From: Rhodospirillaceae bacterium UBA3470
GTDB lineage: Bacteria > Pseudomonadota > Alphaproteobacteria > Rhodospirillales > Casp-alpha2
Length of the DNA stretch: 19,487 nt
Direction of reading: 5' to 3'
NCBI GenBank assembly: GCA_002378125.1
Contig: DFRF01000037.1
Location: forward strand, 1 to 19,487
Shown here: positions 7,419 to 15,198 of the stretch, one piece after another
Numbering within the stretch: position 1 is the first letter of the stretch
How the letters are laid out: each line of letters opens with the position of its first letter
Position numbers and translations under genes: made by a program
The notes under the pieces: model-generated
The model's database searches: none
Seen by the model: only the letters and a program-made list of their open reading frames with translations
What the model was told of the DNA's origin: nothing

Positions 7419-7457
7419 AAATAAAATGATTAACTGTTTTTGGTTAATTTATTATTT
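7419..7457. terminator. Candidate bidirectional terminator between aat and the GGDEF gene
   Basis: ATTAAC (7429-7434) and GTTAAT (7443-7448) form a stem around an 8-nt T-rich loop. Outer A- and T-runs (around 7419-7424 and 7452-7457) can extend it. The element lies between two convergent genes and includes the last codons of the GGDEF gene. The stem is AT-rich and weak, so the call is modest. Confidence 0.35.
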
Positions 7458-8794
7458 TGCACATTAAAAAACATAAAATCGTTTCGCCCCGCAGCCTTAA
7501 CACGATACATGGTCTCGTCAGCACAAGCTAGCAGATCCGATGCCGCATCCGCATCCTCTGGGTATAACGCGATGCCGATACTGGCGCCAACGGTGCATTC
7601 CTCGCCTGCCGCCTCAATCGGCGTGGTCAGCGTGGCGATAATGTCTTGGGCGATTTGTGCCGCATTCTCGTTTGCGCCAACGTCATCTAGAATCACGGCG
7701 AACTCGTCGCCCCCGACCCGCGCCACGGTATCACTGGCGCGTACCCGATCGAGAAGACGCGCCGCCGCCGACTTCAGGACAATGTCTCCGGCCTCATGTC
7801 CGAGCGTGTCGTTGATGAGCTTGAACTTGTCTAGATCAATGAACATCAACGCCAATCGTGATTGCCGACGGCCAGCGACAATCAGAGCTTGCTTCAAGCG
7901 ATCGTCGAACAGGTGCCGATTGGGCAACCCCGTCAGCGCATCGTGATGGGCAAGAAACTCGATCTGCTCGAACTGCTGCTTACGAACCGTGATGTCGCGC
8001 ATAACCCCGATAAATTTACGCCGTCCGCCACCCTCTTCAATCTCTGTTATGGTGATTTCAACAGGAAACGCGGTGCCGTCCGCACGGGCGGCTTCCGCTT
8101 CGCGTAACTCACCGAGAATGGCCGTGTCCCCAGTATTAAAATAACGAAGTAACGCGTCATCTTTGGCGGCCTTCATAAAAATTTTGACGTTCTGCCCCAC
8201 AGCCGCCTGTTTCGAGATCCCAAACATCTTCTCCGCTGCGGGGTTTATGTCTTCTATCGTGCCAATCTCGTCGGCCGTGATAATCGCCTCGGTAATCGTT
8301 TGAAGAATCCTTTCGATCCGCGCCTCACGCCGACGCGTCAACTCGGACGTCTTAATGTACTGGCTGATGTCGTTGCATTCGATCATGTACACTGGATCGG
8401 CTTGAGATCTTCGGCCATCCAATCGGAAAATCCGCATGGTCACGTCAATCCAAGCGCCGTCCAGGGCCTGCAGTTTAAGCCGGATACTCTCATCATCGTG
8501 CGCGAACGCGTCCAACTCCTGAGCGAATAAGGCGCTAAATTCGCCATCGCAAAAATTGCTGAACGGACGGCCAACGAGGTTGTCGGCGTTCTCGGCCCGC
8601 AGCATGCGCACACCTTGGGGGTTCACATATTCTATAGTCCCGAACCGACAAAAGCAGATCAGGTTTGAACTATTATTCAGGAGTTCCCTTACAAATCCCA
8701 CGTGCTCCATGAATTTGGGCAATACATGTCCATCGGCATTGAGCGGGGAATTCGCTGCCGTGTGTCCGCCATCAATATCGGTGCCTTCGGTCAT
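7430..8794 (-). CDS. PAS-PAS-GGDEF diguanylate cyclase
   Basis: A 454-residue soluble sensor that should make cyclic di-GMP from two GTP. There are two PAS domains: about residues 38-145 (ICFCRFGTIEYVNPQGVRML) and about 158-275 (ITEAIITADEIGTIEDINPAAEKMFG). The second ends in a PAC-like GVMRDITVRKQ helix. The GGDEF domain starts at HDALTGLPNRHLF. The active loop GGDEF (361-365) is intact, and RASD (352-355), five residues before it, is a proper I-site for product inhibition. There is no EAL domain and no membrane segment. No PAS cofactor ligand can be assigned. The gene is at the tail of the DUF2155/MCE block on the same strand, after 86 bp, with its own possible promoter. Confidence 0.95.
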   Translation of the reverse strand: MTEGTDIDGGHTAANSPLNADGHVLPKFMEHVGFVRELLNNSSNLICFCRFGTIEYVNPQGVRMLRAENADNLVGRPFSNFCDGEFSALFAQELDAFAHDDESIRLKLQALDGAWIDVTMRIFRLDGRRSQADPVYMIECNDISQYIKTSELTRRREARIERILQTITEAIITADEIGTIEDINPAAEKMFGISKQAAVGQNVKIFMKAAKDDALLRYFNTGDTAILGELREAEAARADGTAFPVEITITEIEEGGGRRKFIGVMRDITVRKQQFEQIEFLAHHDALTGLPNRHLFDDRLKQALIVAGRRQSRLALMFIDLDKFKLINDTLGHEAGDIVLKSAAARLLDRVRASDTVARVGGDEFAVILDDVGANENAAQIAQDIIATLTTPIEAAGEECTVGASIGIALYPEDADAASDLLACADETMYRVKAAGRNDFMFFNVQNNKLTKNS

Positions 8795-8795
8795 T

Positions 8796-8832
8796 ATCGA
8801 ACCTATTCGATGCCAGTAATGTTCATCGTCAA
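8796..8832 (-). promoter_or_regulatory. Candidate promoter and inverted repeat at the GGDEF gene start
   Basis: On the minus strand TTGACG (8832-8827) and TCGAAT (8810-8805) are 16 bp apart, 5 of 6 and 4 of 6 to consensus. The perfect inverted repeat ATCGAA-4-TTCGAT (8796-8811) overlaps the -10 element and ends one base from the start codon. It could be an operator. If transcribed, it would be a hairpin holding the weak AGG ribosome site in its loop. Confidence 0.35.
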
Positions 8833-8880
8833 GCGCATAATATCATCGACCATGCGCCTGCCGCCACGCCCGGCTTGTGT

Positions 8881-9339
8881 TCAATGCCGGTTGAGCGCAG
8901 GGATGCTAAGTCCGGGCGCCGCCGGCGGCGGCACCGTGGCGGCATCGCCAACAGCATCTTCGCAGTCCAGGACCCAGATGTCGTAGACCGGATGCTCCAA
9001 GGCGTTCAAGGCGGGGCTGGAAGCAAACATCCAACCACGAAATAGGGAAGCCGATGATTCCCCGGGTCGCGCCTGCCAAATGTCGACAAAAGCGGCGCTT
9101 TCGGGGGTCTCTTCCGGCGGCCGTTTATCGCAATAACGAACAATGACCTCCAGCGTGCCGAACCGCACGGTCGCTCCAATCGGTACCGACAGAGTGGAAA
9201 CCCGCGCGGTCACCTTGTCCAACCCCTGCAATACAGCTGTCCGATGGGGGGAGGCCACAGCTAAGGCAGACCCGAATAGGACGACAACGACAACAACGAA
9301 GACGCCCAACAACCTCGTAATTATCAGTCGGCTGTGCAC
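8881..9339 (-). CDS. DUF2155 domain-containing envelope protein
   Basis: 152 residues starting at GTG (9339), with a GGGAGG ribosome site 10 bp upstream that overlaps the mlaD stop codon. An N-terminal hydrophobic stretch (about residues 6-28, LIITRLLGVFVVVVVVLFGSALAVA) is a signal peptide or anchor, so the protein is periplasmic or membrane-attached. The core shows the DUF2155 signature: VPIGATVRFGTLEVIVRYCDKRPPEETPESAAFVDI, then FRGWMFASSPALNALEHPVYDIWVLDCE, with two cysteines. The function of DUF2155 is unknown. It is characteristically found beside mlaD and NDUFA12 homologues in alphaproteobacteria, as it is here. Confidence 0.9.
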   Translation of the reverse strand: MHSRLIITRLLGVFVVVVVVLFGSALAVASPHRTAVLQGLDKVTARVSTLSVPIGATVRFGTLEVIVRYCDKRPPEETPESAAFVDIWQARPGESSASLFRGWMFASSPALNALEHPVYDIWVLDCEDAVGDAATVPPPAAPGLSIPALNRH

Positions 9340-9354
9340 GCGAACTCAGCCTCC

Positions 9355-9801
9355 CTATCCGCCCGTTGCTAGAAAGATGATCTCGCCCACTTGATCCTCT
9401 AAGGATCGGAAATCCTTGGTTTTCGTAATCGCACCTTTGGGCGCAATGGTGTTTTTGGCCTGCCCGGGCTCCAAGCGGACATACTTCCCTCCAACGATAC
9501 CCTCACTGCCAATCCCGGCGGTCGTGTCCTTGGGCAATTTGACGTCAGCGGCAATCGACATCTTGACCACTGCGTCATATGTCTCGCGGTCGAGCTGCGC
9601 TGAAATCACCGTCCCCACTTTGATACCGTTAATCCGCACATCACTGCCCGCGGTCAATCCACCAATCTTTAAGAAATTCGCGTTCACTTCGTAACCGCCC
9701 ACGGCCTTAACCTGGGCCGTGCCATGGGCGAAGAAGATGAACATGCCGGCCATCACCAGAACGACGGCGCCCAACACAGTCTCAAAAGCGTTACGTCCCA
9801 C
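9355..9801 (-). CDS. mlaD: MlaD-family protein, outer-membrane lipid asymmetry
   Basis: 148 residues starting at GTG (9801), with AGGAGA 8 bp upstream. One N-terminal membrane segment (about residues 7-26) anchors a single MCE domain (about 37-115), including GLTAGSDVRINGIKVGTV and GIVGGKYVRLEPG. This is the classic short MlaD layout. In the Mla system MlaD forms a periplasmic hexamer on the MlaFE ABC transporter and passes phospholipids between membranes. No mlaE, mlaF, mlaB or mlaC gene lies in this window, so the transporter partner must be elsewhere. It lies between a second MCE gene and DUF2155, all on one strand with short gaps. Confidence 0.9.
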   Translation of the reverse strand: MGRNAFETVLGAVVLVMAGMFIFFAHGTAQVKAVGGYEVNANFLKIGGLTAGSDVRINGIKVGTVISAQLDRETYDAVVKMSIAADVKLPKDTTAGIGSEGIVGGKYVRLEPGQAKNTIAPKGAITKTKDFRSLEDQVGEIIFLATGG

Positions 9802-9828
9802 GAGTGATTTCTCCTATATGACCCATGT

Positions 9829-10308
9829 TTACTGAGATGGCTTGGCACGCTGTCGTCGCGCCACATGCCCCTCAGATATGATCAAGTCCAACAGATCGCT
9901 GACCACGACAGCGTCTTGGGTAAAATTCAGTTCGCCGCCGGACCTGAGCAAAGCCTCCTCAGCACCGGGCTCCAGCACTACAAACTTTGCCCCGAACAGG
10001 CCATCCGTGTGAATAGCAGCGGAGGTATCCGTCGGCAAAGGTACGGATTTTTCGATGGTAAGCGCCAAAACCGCGCTAAACTGATCGTCGAGGGACATAG
10101 CGGATACATGACCGATTCGTATCCCGCCAAGGCGAACCTCGGTGCCCTCGACTAAACCGTCAACCTTGTTGAACTTGGCGAAGATGATCAAACCCTCATT
10201 TGTTCCCGCGCTAGCTATCTGGTAACGCGCATTCATGCCAACCAATCCGCCGATAAGTAAGGCTACGGTCGCTGCGCCGATAACGATTTCACGAATTTCC
10301 TGGTTCAT
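9829..10308 (-). CDS. MCE/MlaD-like single-domain protein (second copy)
   Basis: 159 residues with an N-terminal membrane helix (about 9-26, VIGAATVALLIGGLVGMNA) and one MCE domain (about 38-125), including KVDGLVEGTEVRLGGIRIGHV and GLFGAKFVVLEPG. It is related to, but clearly divergent from, the neighbouring MlaD, and looks like an old tandem duplication. It has a longer C-terminal tail (SDLLDLIISEGHVARRQRAKPSQ). No strong ribosome-binding site precedes the ATG. It could form a mixed ring with MlaD or serve as an alternative subunit on the same transporter; this is inference. Confidence 0.87.
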   Translation of the reverse strand: MNQEIREIVIGAATVALLIGGLVGMNARYQIASAGTNEGLIIFAKFNKVDGLVEGTEVRLGGIRIGHVSAMSLDDQFSAVLALTIEKSVPLPTDTSAAIHTDGLFGAKFVVLEPGAEEALLRSGGELNFTQDAVVVSDLLDLIISEGHVARRQRAKPSQ

Positions 10309-10360
10309 GGCACGGCCAGTTTAATGTCTCAGCGAACCGATTGCCAAGCGGGCGAACGCC

Positions 10361-10717
10361 TCATTCGGGAGACCAAGCCTCGTAATCACCCGTCGCACGC
10401 GCACGCGCACTGTTCCGTGAAGAATGCCCCGCCGGCCGATAGGCCTTTCCGGTTCCCGTCATATTAGGTAAGTGTTCGCGCTGCCACGACTTCATTTCCG
10501 TCGACAGGTGCGTCAGCGGGTCATCAACTGTATGATGCAGCCAAGCGTGCCATTCTGCCGGAACCTTGGACGCTTCATCGGACTCTCTAAACAAGCACCA
10601 ACGCTGCTCACGACCCCACCGATTCCTATGCTTAGATCGATAATAGCGATTGCCAAACTCGTCAGTGCCGATAAGTTCGCCTTTGATCCAAGTATGAATG
10701 ATTGTCCCCAGATTCAT
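10361..10717 (-). CDS. NADH:ubiquinone oxidoreductase accessory subunit, NDUFA12 family
   Basis: 118 residues. The segments LIGTDEFGNRYYRSK, RWGREQRWCLF and KVPAEWHAWLHHTVDDPL define the NDUFA12 (B17.2) family. This supernumerary complex I subunit is shared by alphaproteobacteria and mitochondria and sits at the cytoplasmic arm of the enzyme. The C-terminus (RARATGDYEAWSP) is also family-typical. The codons for ARARA produce a small GCACGC tandem repeat near 10395. It is the first gene of the minus-strand MCE-MCE-DUF2155 block and is divergent from nrdJ across 547 bp. The start has only a weak ribosome-binding site. Confidence 0.93.
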   Translation of the reverse strand: MNLGTIIHTWIKGELIGTDEFGNRYYRSKHRNRWGREQRWCLFRESDEASKVPAEWHAWLHHTVDDPLTHLSTEMKSWQREHLPNMTGTGKAYRPAGHSSRNSARARATGDYEAWSPE

Positions 10718-11003
10718 AGCCGTTGCCCGTTGTGTTGTAGCGCCTCAAATCGGCAATGAACTATGGCACTGCGCTGAGAAATCGTCCAGTACTGAACCGC
10801 CCCTCCGAGGGAATGTCAGCACCCCACTATATGATGATTGGCGCCACTATTAAGTATAGCGCAGATGGATTAGCCCAATATTACAAAAATCATATCCCAA
10901 CGAGATATGACGGTCCAAATGTCCTTCGTATGTACTTTGCATCGTCCCGATTCGGACAAGTGAATCTCGCGATTCGCTGCTAATGCACATATCCACACCA
11001 TTC

Positions 11004-11051
11004 ACACAAAATAAAGTACTCTGCTACAAAATCAGTCGCAAAATATAGTAT
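11004..11051 (+). promoter_or_regulatory. Tandem NrdR-box-like operators and predicted nrdJ promoter
   Basis: Two 16-bp sites, ACACAAAATAAAGTAC (11004-11019) and TCGCAAAATATAGTAT (11036-11051), resemble the NrdR consensus acaCwAtATaTwGtgt, each at 12 of 16 positions as I count. They start exactly 32 bp apart, the three-helical-turn spacing known for paired NrdR boxes. TATAGT (11044-11049) inside the second box is 5 of 6 to a -10 element, with a poor -35 (CTGCTA, 11021-11026). NrdR represses ribonucleotide reductase genes when dATP is high. Confidence 0.6.
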
Positions 11052-11126
11052 TTTACTGTTGCGGGTCAAAATTCGATACGCTACATTTCGTCACTGTTGC
11101 ACCTGGGCACGCCCGATATCTGGTAT

Positions 11127-11252
11127 CCCCTAGCCGAGAGACAGGGGCTAATATAAAGCCAGAGTTGGGCAAAGGAGAATGACTCGCTCAATTAGGTCGC
11201 AACCGGGGCGCCGAGTTAGGGTCCAAAACAAGTCTATAACCCGAGACCTAAT
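11127..11252 (+). promoter_or_regulatory. nrdJ leader with inverted repeats
   Basis: Within the predicted 200-nt leader, CCCCT (11127-11131) can pair with AGGGG (11143-11147), or GGCT (11146-11149) with AGCC (11157-11160); the two stems share bases. Further down, ATTAGGTC (11191-11198) is the exact reverse complement of GACCTAAT (11245-11252), which ends 12 bases before the start codon. I could not match this to a cobalamin riboswitch. It is a structural observation only. Confidence 0.3.
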
Positions 11253-11264
11253 CGTGGGGGAACA

Positions 11265-14200
11265 ATGCGGATAACGCGACATTTCACGAAACAAACAGAA
11301 TCTGCCTACGGGGCTTTCGAATTTCGCATGGCTTCCAGTGAGATTCGGAACCCAGACGGCTCTGTCGTCTTTAATTTAGAGGAAATGGAAGTTCCCACGG
11401 CCTGGTCGCAGGTGGCCTGCGATGTCTTGGCCCAGAAGTATTTTCGGAAGGCCGGCGTTCCGGCCTGCCTAAAGAAGGTGGAAGAAAACGACGTTCCATC
11501 TTGGCTATGGCGCAGCGAACCCGATGACGACGCCCTATTCGAACTTCCCGAAGACGACCGGTTCGGTGGCGAGACCAGCGCAAAGCAGGTTTTTGATCGC
11601 TTGGCTGGCACCTGGACATATTGGGGCTGGAAAGGCGGCTACTTCGACGGTGAGCAAGACGCCCACAACTTCTTTGACGAAATGCGTTATATGTTGTGCG
11701 CTCAGTTCGCCGCACCGAATTCACCGCAATGGTTCAACACGGGGTTGCATTGGGCCTATGGAATCGATGGCCCCGCTCAAGGACACCACTATGTGGACTT
11801 CCAAACGGGGAGTATGGTGCGTTCCAAATCCTCCTATGAACACCCTCAGCCGCACGCTTGCTTTATCCAAAGTGTCTCCGACGACCTGGTCAACGACGGC
11901 GGCATCATGGATTTGTGGACTCGCGAAGCGCGACTATTTAAGTATGGGTCAGGTACCGGCTCAAACTTTTCGAAGATCCGCGGCGAAGGCGAGCCGCTGT
12001 CGGGCGGCGGTAAATCTTCGGGCCTCATGAGCTTTCTGAAGATTGGTGACCGCGCCGCCGGCGCCATTAAATCCGGCGGCACGACACGGCGCGCGGCGAA
12101 GATGGTGGTTGTCGATGTCGACCATCCTGACATTGATGATTTCATCAATTGGAAGGTGTTGGAAGAGCAGAAAGTAGCGTCCCTAGTCGCCGGCTCACGA
12201 ATGATCTCGAAGCATTTGAACGAGGTCATGTCGGCTTGCCATGACGACGCGGTGGGTGCAAAAGACCGCTACGATGTCAAGAAAAACAAGGGTCTGAAGA
12301 AGGCGGTCATCGCCGCGCGCAAGTCCCTTATCCCGGAAAACTATATTCATCGGGTCATCGAGTTTGCTCGCCAAGGTTACACGGAAATGGAATTCCCGAC
12401 CTACAACACGGATTGGGACTCCGGCGCCTATCTGACCGTGTCGGGCCAAAACTCCAACAACTCCATCCGGGTTACCAACGAATTCCTGGAAAAGGTCCTC
12501 AGTGACGGAGATTGGGATCTGCTTCGCCGCAAAGACGGTGCAATTTCAAAAACGGTCAAGGCGAAGGACTTGTGGAACGATATCGGGTATTCCGCGTGGG
12601 CCTGCGCCGACCCGGGGATTCAGTACGACACAACGATCAACGAATGGCACACCTGTTCTAGCACGGACCGGATCAACGCCTCTAACCCTTGTTCCGAATA
12701 CATGTTCCTCGACGACACGGCGTGTAATCTTGCGTCCCTAAACCTGTTCATGTTCCGCCAGGACGACAATTCCTTTGACGTCGAAGGTTTCGAGTATGCC
12801 GTTCGGCTGTGGACCATCACGTTGGAGATCGCCGTGCTCATGGCGCAGTTCCCGTCGGCGCGGATCGCGGAACTGTCGTACAAGTTTCGGACGCTGGGCC
12901 TTGGCTTTGCCAACATCGGTGGCTATCTAATGGCGACCGGTTATGGCTACGATTCGGTTGAAGGCCGCGCCATCTGCGGCGCGATTTCGGCGCTCATGAC
13001 TGGTACGTGCTATGCTACGTCGGCGGAAATGGCTGAAGAGTTAGGGCCGTTCTCGAGCTTCGAGGAAAACCGCGAACCCATGCTTAAAGTTATGCGCAAC
13101 CACCGCCGTGCAGCGCGTGGTGCGGTGGATGGCTATGAAGAACTCTCAGTTCTACCGGTGCCGTTGAATGCCGAAGAGAACCCGGATGCTGATTTGGCTA
13201 CGGCGGCGGTGCGTGCCTGGGATTTAGCGCTCGATCGCGGTGAAGCTTTTGGCTATCGCAACGCCCAGGTATCCGTGATCGCGCCCACTGGGACCATCGG
13301 TCTCGTCATGGACTGCGATACCACGGGCATCGAACCTGACTTCGCCTTAGTGAAGTTCAAAAAGCTTGCCGGCGGCGGCTACTTCAAGATCATCAATCGC
13401 ATGGTCCCAGTCGCGTTGCACAACATGGGCTACAGCGACGATCAGATCAAATCAATGATCAGCTACGCCACCGGGTACGGTTCCTTGAAGGATGCGCCGG
13501 GAATCAATCATGAAACCCTTGCCGGCAAAGGTTTTAGCGACGATGTCATCGCCCTGATAGAAGATGTCCTTGGCGGGGCCTTCGACATCAAGTTCGTGTT
13601 TAACAAGTGGACGTTAGGGGAAACGTTCTGCAAAGAAACCCTTGGATTCTCCGATGACCAATTGGAGGACGTGAGCTTCGACATGTTGAGTGCGCTAGGG
13701 TTTTCGAAGGCGGAAATCGAAGCTGCGAATACGCATGTTTGCGGCGCCATGACCCTTGAAGGCGCACCGAATATGGCAGATAAGCACCTCCCCGTGTTCG
13801 ACTGTGCGAACCCTTGCGGGCGGATCGGTAAACGGTTCCTCTCCGTCGATAGCCACATCCGTATGATGGCTGCCTCCCAGCCGTTCATTTCAGGCGCCAT
13901 TTCCAAAACCATCAACATGCCGAATGCGGCGACGGTTGAGGACTGCATGGAAGCCTACATGCTGTCCTGGCGTCTGGGTATCAAAGCCAACGCGCTATAC
14001 CGTGACGGCTCGAAACTGTCCCAGCCGCTCTCTGCCGCTCTGGTGGATGAAGAGGACTTAGCCGGAGACATTGAAGAAGCGGTCGCCGCGTCACCGTCCA
14101 CAGTCCGTGCGGAGATCGTCGCGGAACGCATCGTCGAACGGTTCGTCGCCGAGCGTCTTCGCCCGCCACACCGCCGCAAGGGCTACACCCAGAAGGCGAC

Positions 14201-14948
14201 CGTCGGCGGACACAAGGTCTACTTACGAACCGGCGAGTACGAAGACGGCCGGCTGTCGGAGATCTTTATCGACATGCACAAGGAAGGTGCGGCCTTCCGT
14301 TCGTTGATGAACAACTTCGCCATCGCCATTTCCATCGGCCTCCAGTACGGCGTTCCGTTGGAGGAATTCGTGGAGGCCTTCACCTTCACCCGATTCGACC
14401 CATCGGGCACGGTGACCGGCAACGACACCATCAAGATGTCGACGTCCATCCTGGATTACATCTTCCGCGAACTGGCGGTTTCCTACTTAGGCAGGAACGA
14501 CCTGGCGCATGTGGAACCGAAAGACCTGCTGCCTGACGCCATGGGTGAGGGTGCCAAAGAAGGCAATCTTCCAGCCTCCGCCGACGATGCCCTGGAAGCA
14601 GTTCAGAAGGTAGCGAGCCGCGGTTATCTCCGCAAGCTGCTGGTGATCGATGGTGCCAAGGCCGAATCCAGAAACGTTCAGACCGCGGTCGCAACCGAAG
14701 TGGTTGCGGAGCCGTTGCCGCAGGCTGTGGGTGCGCAAGTAACGCCGCGCGAAGAGATTTCACAGTCGATGCAAGCCATTTCGACCGAAGTTATGCAAAA
14801 GGTGGACAGCCAGATGGATCAAGCCCGCGAAGCCCGAATGAAGGGCTACGAAGGCGATCCATGTGGCGAATGCGGAAACTTCACCCTGGTCCGTAACGGG
14901 ACGTGCATGAAATGCAACACTTGCGGAGCGACTAGCGGATGTTCATGA
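11265..14948 (+). CDS. nrdJ: Vitamin B12-dependent (class II) ribonucleoside-diphosphate reductase
   Basis: A 1,227-residue enzyme that reduces ribonucleotides to deoxyribonucleotides using adenosylcobalamin to generate the thiyl radical, so it works with or without oxygen. HPQPHACF (Cys199) supplies one redox cysteine. NASNPCSEYMF carries the Asn, radical Cys476 and Glu478 of the active site. FKYGSGTGSNFSKIRGEGEPLSGGGKSSG and VIAPTGTIGLVMDCDTTGIEPDFAL are family blocks. The C-terminal tail has two CxxC pairs (CGECGNFTLVRNGTCMKCNTCG), probably the zinc-binding and redox tail that re-reduces the active site. The length is normal for alphaproteobacteria, and MRITRHFT matches the family start. 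A GGGGG sequence lies 4 bp before the ATG. It is monocistronic, followed by a strong terminator. Confidence 0.97.
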   Translation: MRITRHFTKQTESAYGAFEFRMASSEIRNPDGSVVFNLEEMEVPTAWSQVACDVLAQKYFRKAGVPACLKKVEENDVPSWLWRSEPDDDALFELPEDDRFGGETSAKQVFDRLAGTWTYWGWKGGYFDGEQDAHNFFDEMRYMLCAQFAAPNSPQWFNTGLHWAYGIDGPAQGHHYVDFQTGSMVRSKSSYEHPQPHACFIQSVSDDLVNDGGIMDLWTREARLFKYGSGTGSNFSKIRGEGEPLSGGGKSSGLMSFLKIGDRAAGAIKSGGTTRRAAKMVVVDVDHPDIDDFINWKVLEEQKVASLVAGSRMISKHLNEVMSACHDDAVGAKDRYDVKKNKGLKKAVIAARKSLIPENYIHRVIEFARQGYTEMEFPTYNTDWDSGAYLTVSGQNSNNSIRVTNEFLEKVLSDGDWDLLRRKDGAISKTVKAKDLWNDIGYSAWACADPGIQYDTTINEWHTCSSTDRINASNPCSEYMFLDDTACNLASLNLFMFRQDDNSFDVEGFEYAVRLWTITLEIAVLMAQFPSARIAELSYKFRTLGLGFANIGGYLMATGYGYDSVEGRAICGAISALMTGTCYATSAEMAEELGPFSSFEENREPMLKVMRNHRRAARGAVDGYEELSVLPVPLNAEENPDADLATAAVRAWDLALDRGEAFGYRNAQVSVIAPTGTIGLVMDCDTTGIEPDFALVKFKKLAGGGYFKIINRMVPVALHNMGYSDDQIKSMISYATGYGSLKDAPGINHETLAGKGFSDDVIALIEDVLGGAFDIKFVFNKWTLGETFCKETLGFSDDQLEDVSFDMLSALGFSKAEIEAANTHVCGAMTLEGAPNMADKHLPVFDCANPCGRIGKRFLSVDSHIRMMAASQPFISGAISKTINMPNAATVEDCMEAYMLSWRLGIKANALYRDGSKLSQPLSAALVDEEDLAGDIEEAVAASPSTVRAEIVAERIVERFVAERLRPPHRRKGYTQKATVGGHKVYLRTGEYEDGRLSEIFIDMHKEGAAFRSLMNNFAIAISIGLQYGVPLEEFVEAFTFTRFDPSGTVTGNDTIKMSTSILDYIFRELAVSYLGRNDLAHVEPKDLLPDAMGEGAKEGNLPASADDALEAVQKVASRGYLRKLLVIDGAKAESRNVQTAVATEVVAEPLPQAVGAQVTPREEISQSMQAISTEVMQKVDSQMDQAREARMKGYEGDPCGECGNFTLVRNGTCMKCNTCGATSGCS

Positions 14949-14982
14949 GCAAAGTGGTATAGCGATCCTCCCTGGGAAACTC

Positions 14983-15025
14983 GGGGCGATTGTCGGGGGC
15001 CCTCCTCGGCATCGCCCCTTTTTTT
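14983..15025 (+). terminator. Intrinsic terminator of nrdJ
   Basis: GGGGCGAT (14983-14990) and ATCGCCCC (15011-15018) form a perfect 8-bp GC-rich stem. Further pairing (GGGGG with CTCC) is possible inside the 20-nt loop. Seven T residues (15019-15025) follow directly. It begins 35 bp after the nrdJ stop. Confidence 0.88.
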
Positions 15026-15074
15026 GTTTAGGGGATATTTTGCGGGTTTATATTGGTTCACGAAACAAAGTCAA

Positions 15075-15097
15075 ATGCTATTGTAATTCAATAGCAT
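15075..15097. promoter_or_regulatory. Perfect 9-bp-arm inverted repeat upstream of the receiver-MBL gene
   Basis: ATGCTATTG (15075-15083) and CAATAGCAT (15089-15097) are exact reverse complements around a TAATT spacer. The site lies about 100 bp before the receiver-MBL start, after the nrdJ terminator. It is AT-rich and not followed by a T-run, so an operator is more likely than a terminator. A weak -35-like TTGGTT (15053-15058) lies just upstream. Confidence 0.45.
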
Positions 15098-15198
15098 CCA
15101 CGTCATGTTTTAACGGGGATGAACGGTATCGACGGCGTAGCCCTATTCGAAACCGTATGTGAAGCGTTAATATCGTCCTCGAAACCTGATGTGATCCT

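Larger units (their letters stand above)
10718..11264. other. 547-bp intergenic region between NDUFA12 and nrdJ
   Basis: No convincing gene is present. A 75-codon frame (10756-10983) has no family resemblance and no ribosome site. The region holds a 6-bp-arm inverted repeat, CATATC-7-GATATG (10891-10909), two NrdR-box-like sites (11004-11051) and an nrdJ leader with several stem-forming segments (11127-11252). Its composition is more AT-rich than the flanking genes. Confidence 0.6.

Noticed and set aside
10756..10983. 75-codon plus-strand frame between NDUFA12 and nrdJ
   Set aside because: No ribosome site, no family resemblance, atypical composition, and it overlaps inverted-repeat, regulatory-looking sequence.
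10984..11264. Cobalamin riboswitch upstream of nrdJ
   Set aside because: No B12-box (GCCACTG or AGCCAGGAGACCTGCC-like) or matching core was found on reading the leader.
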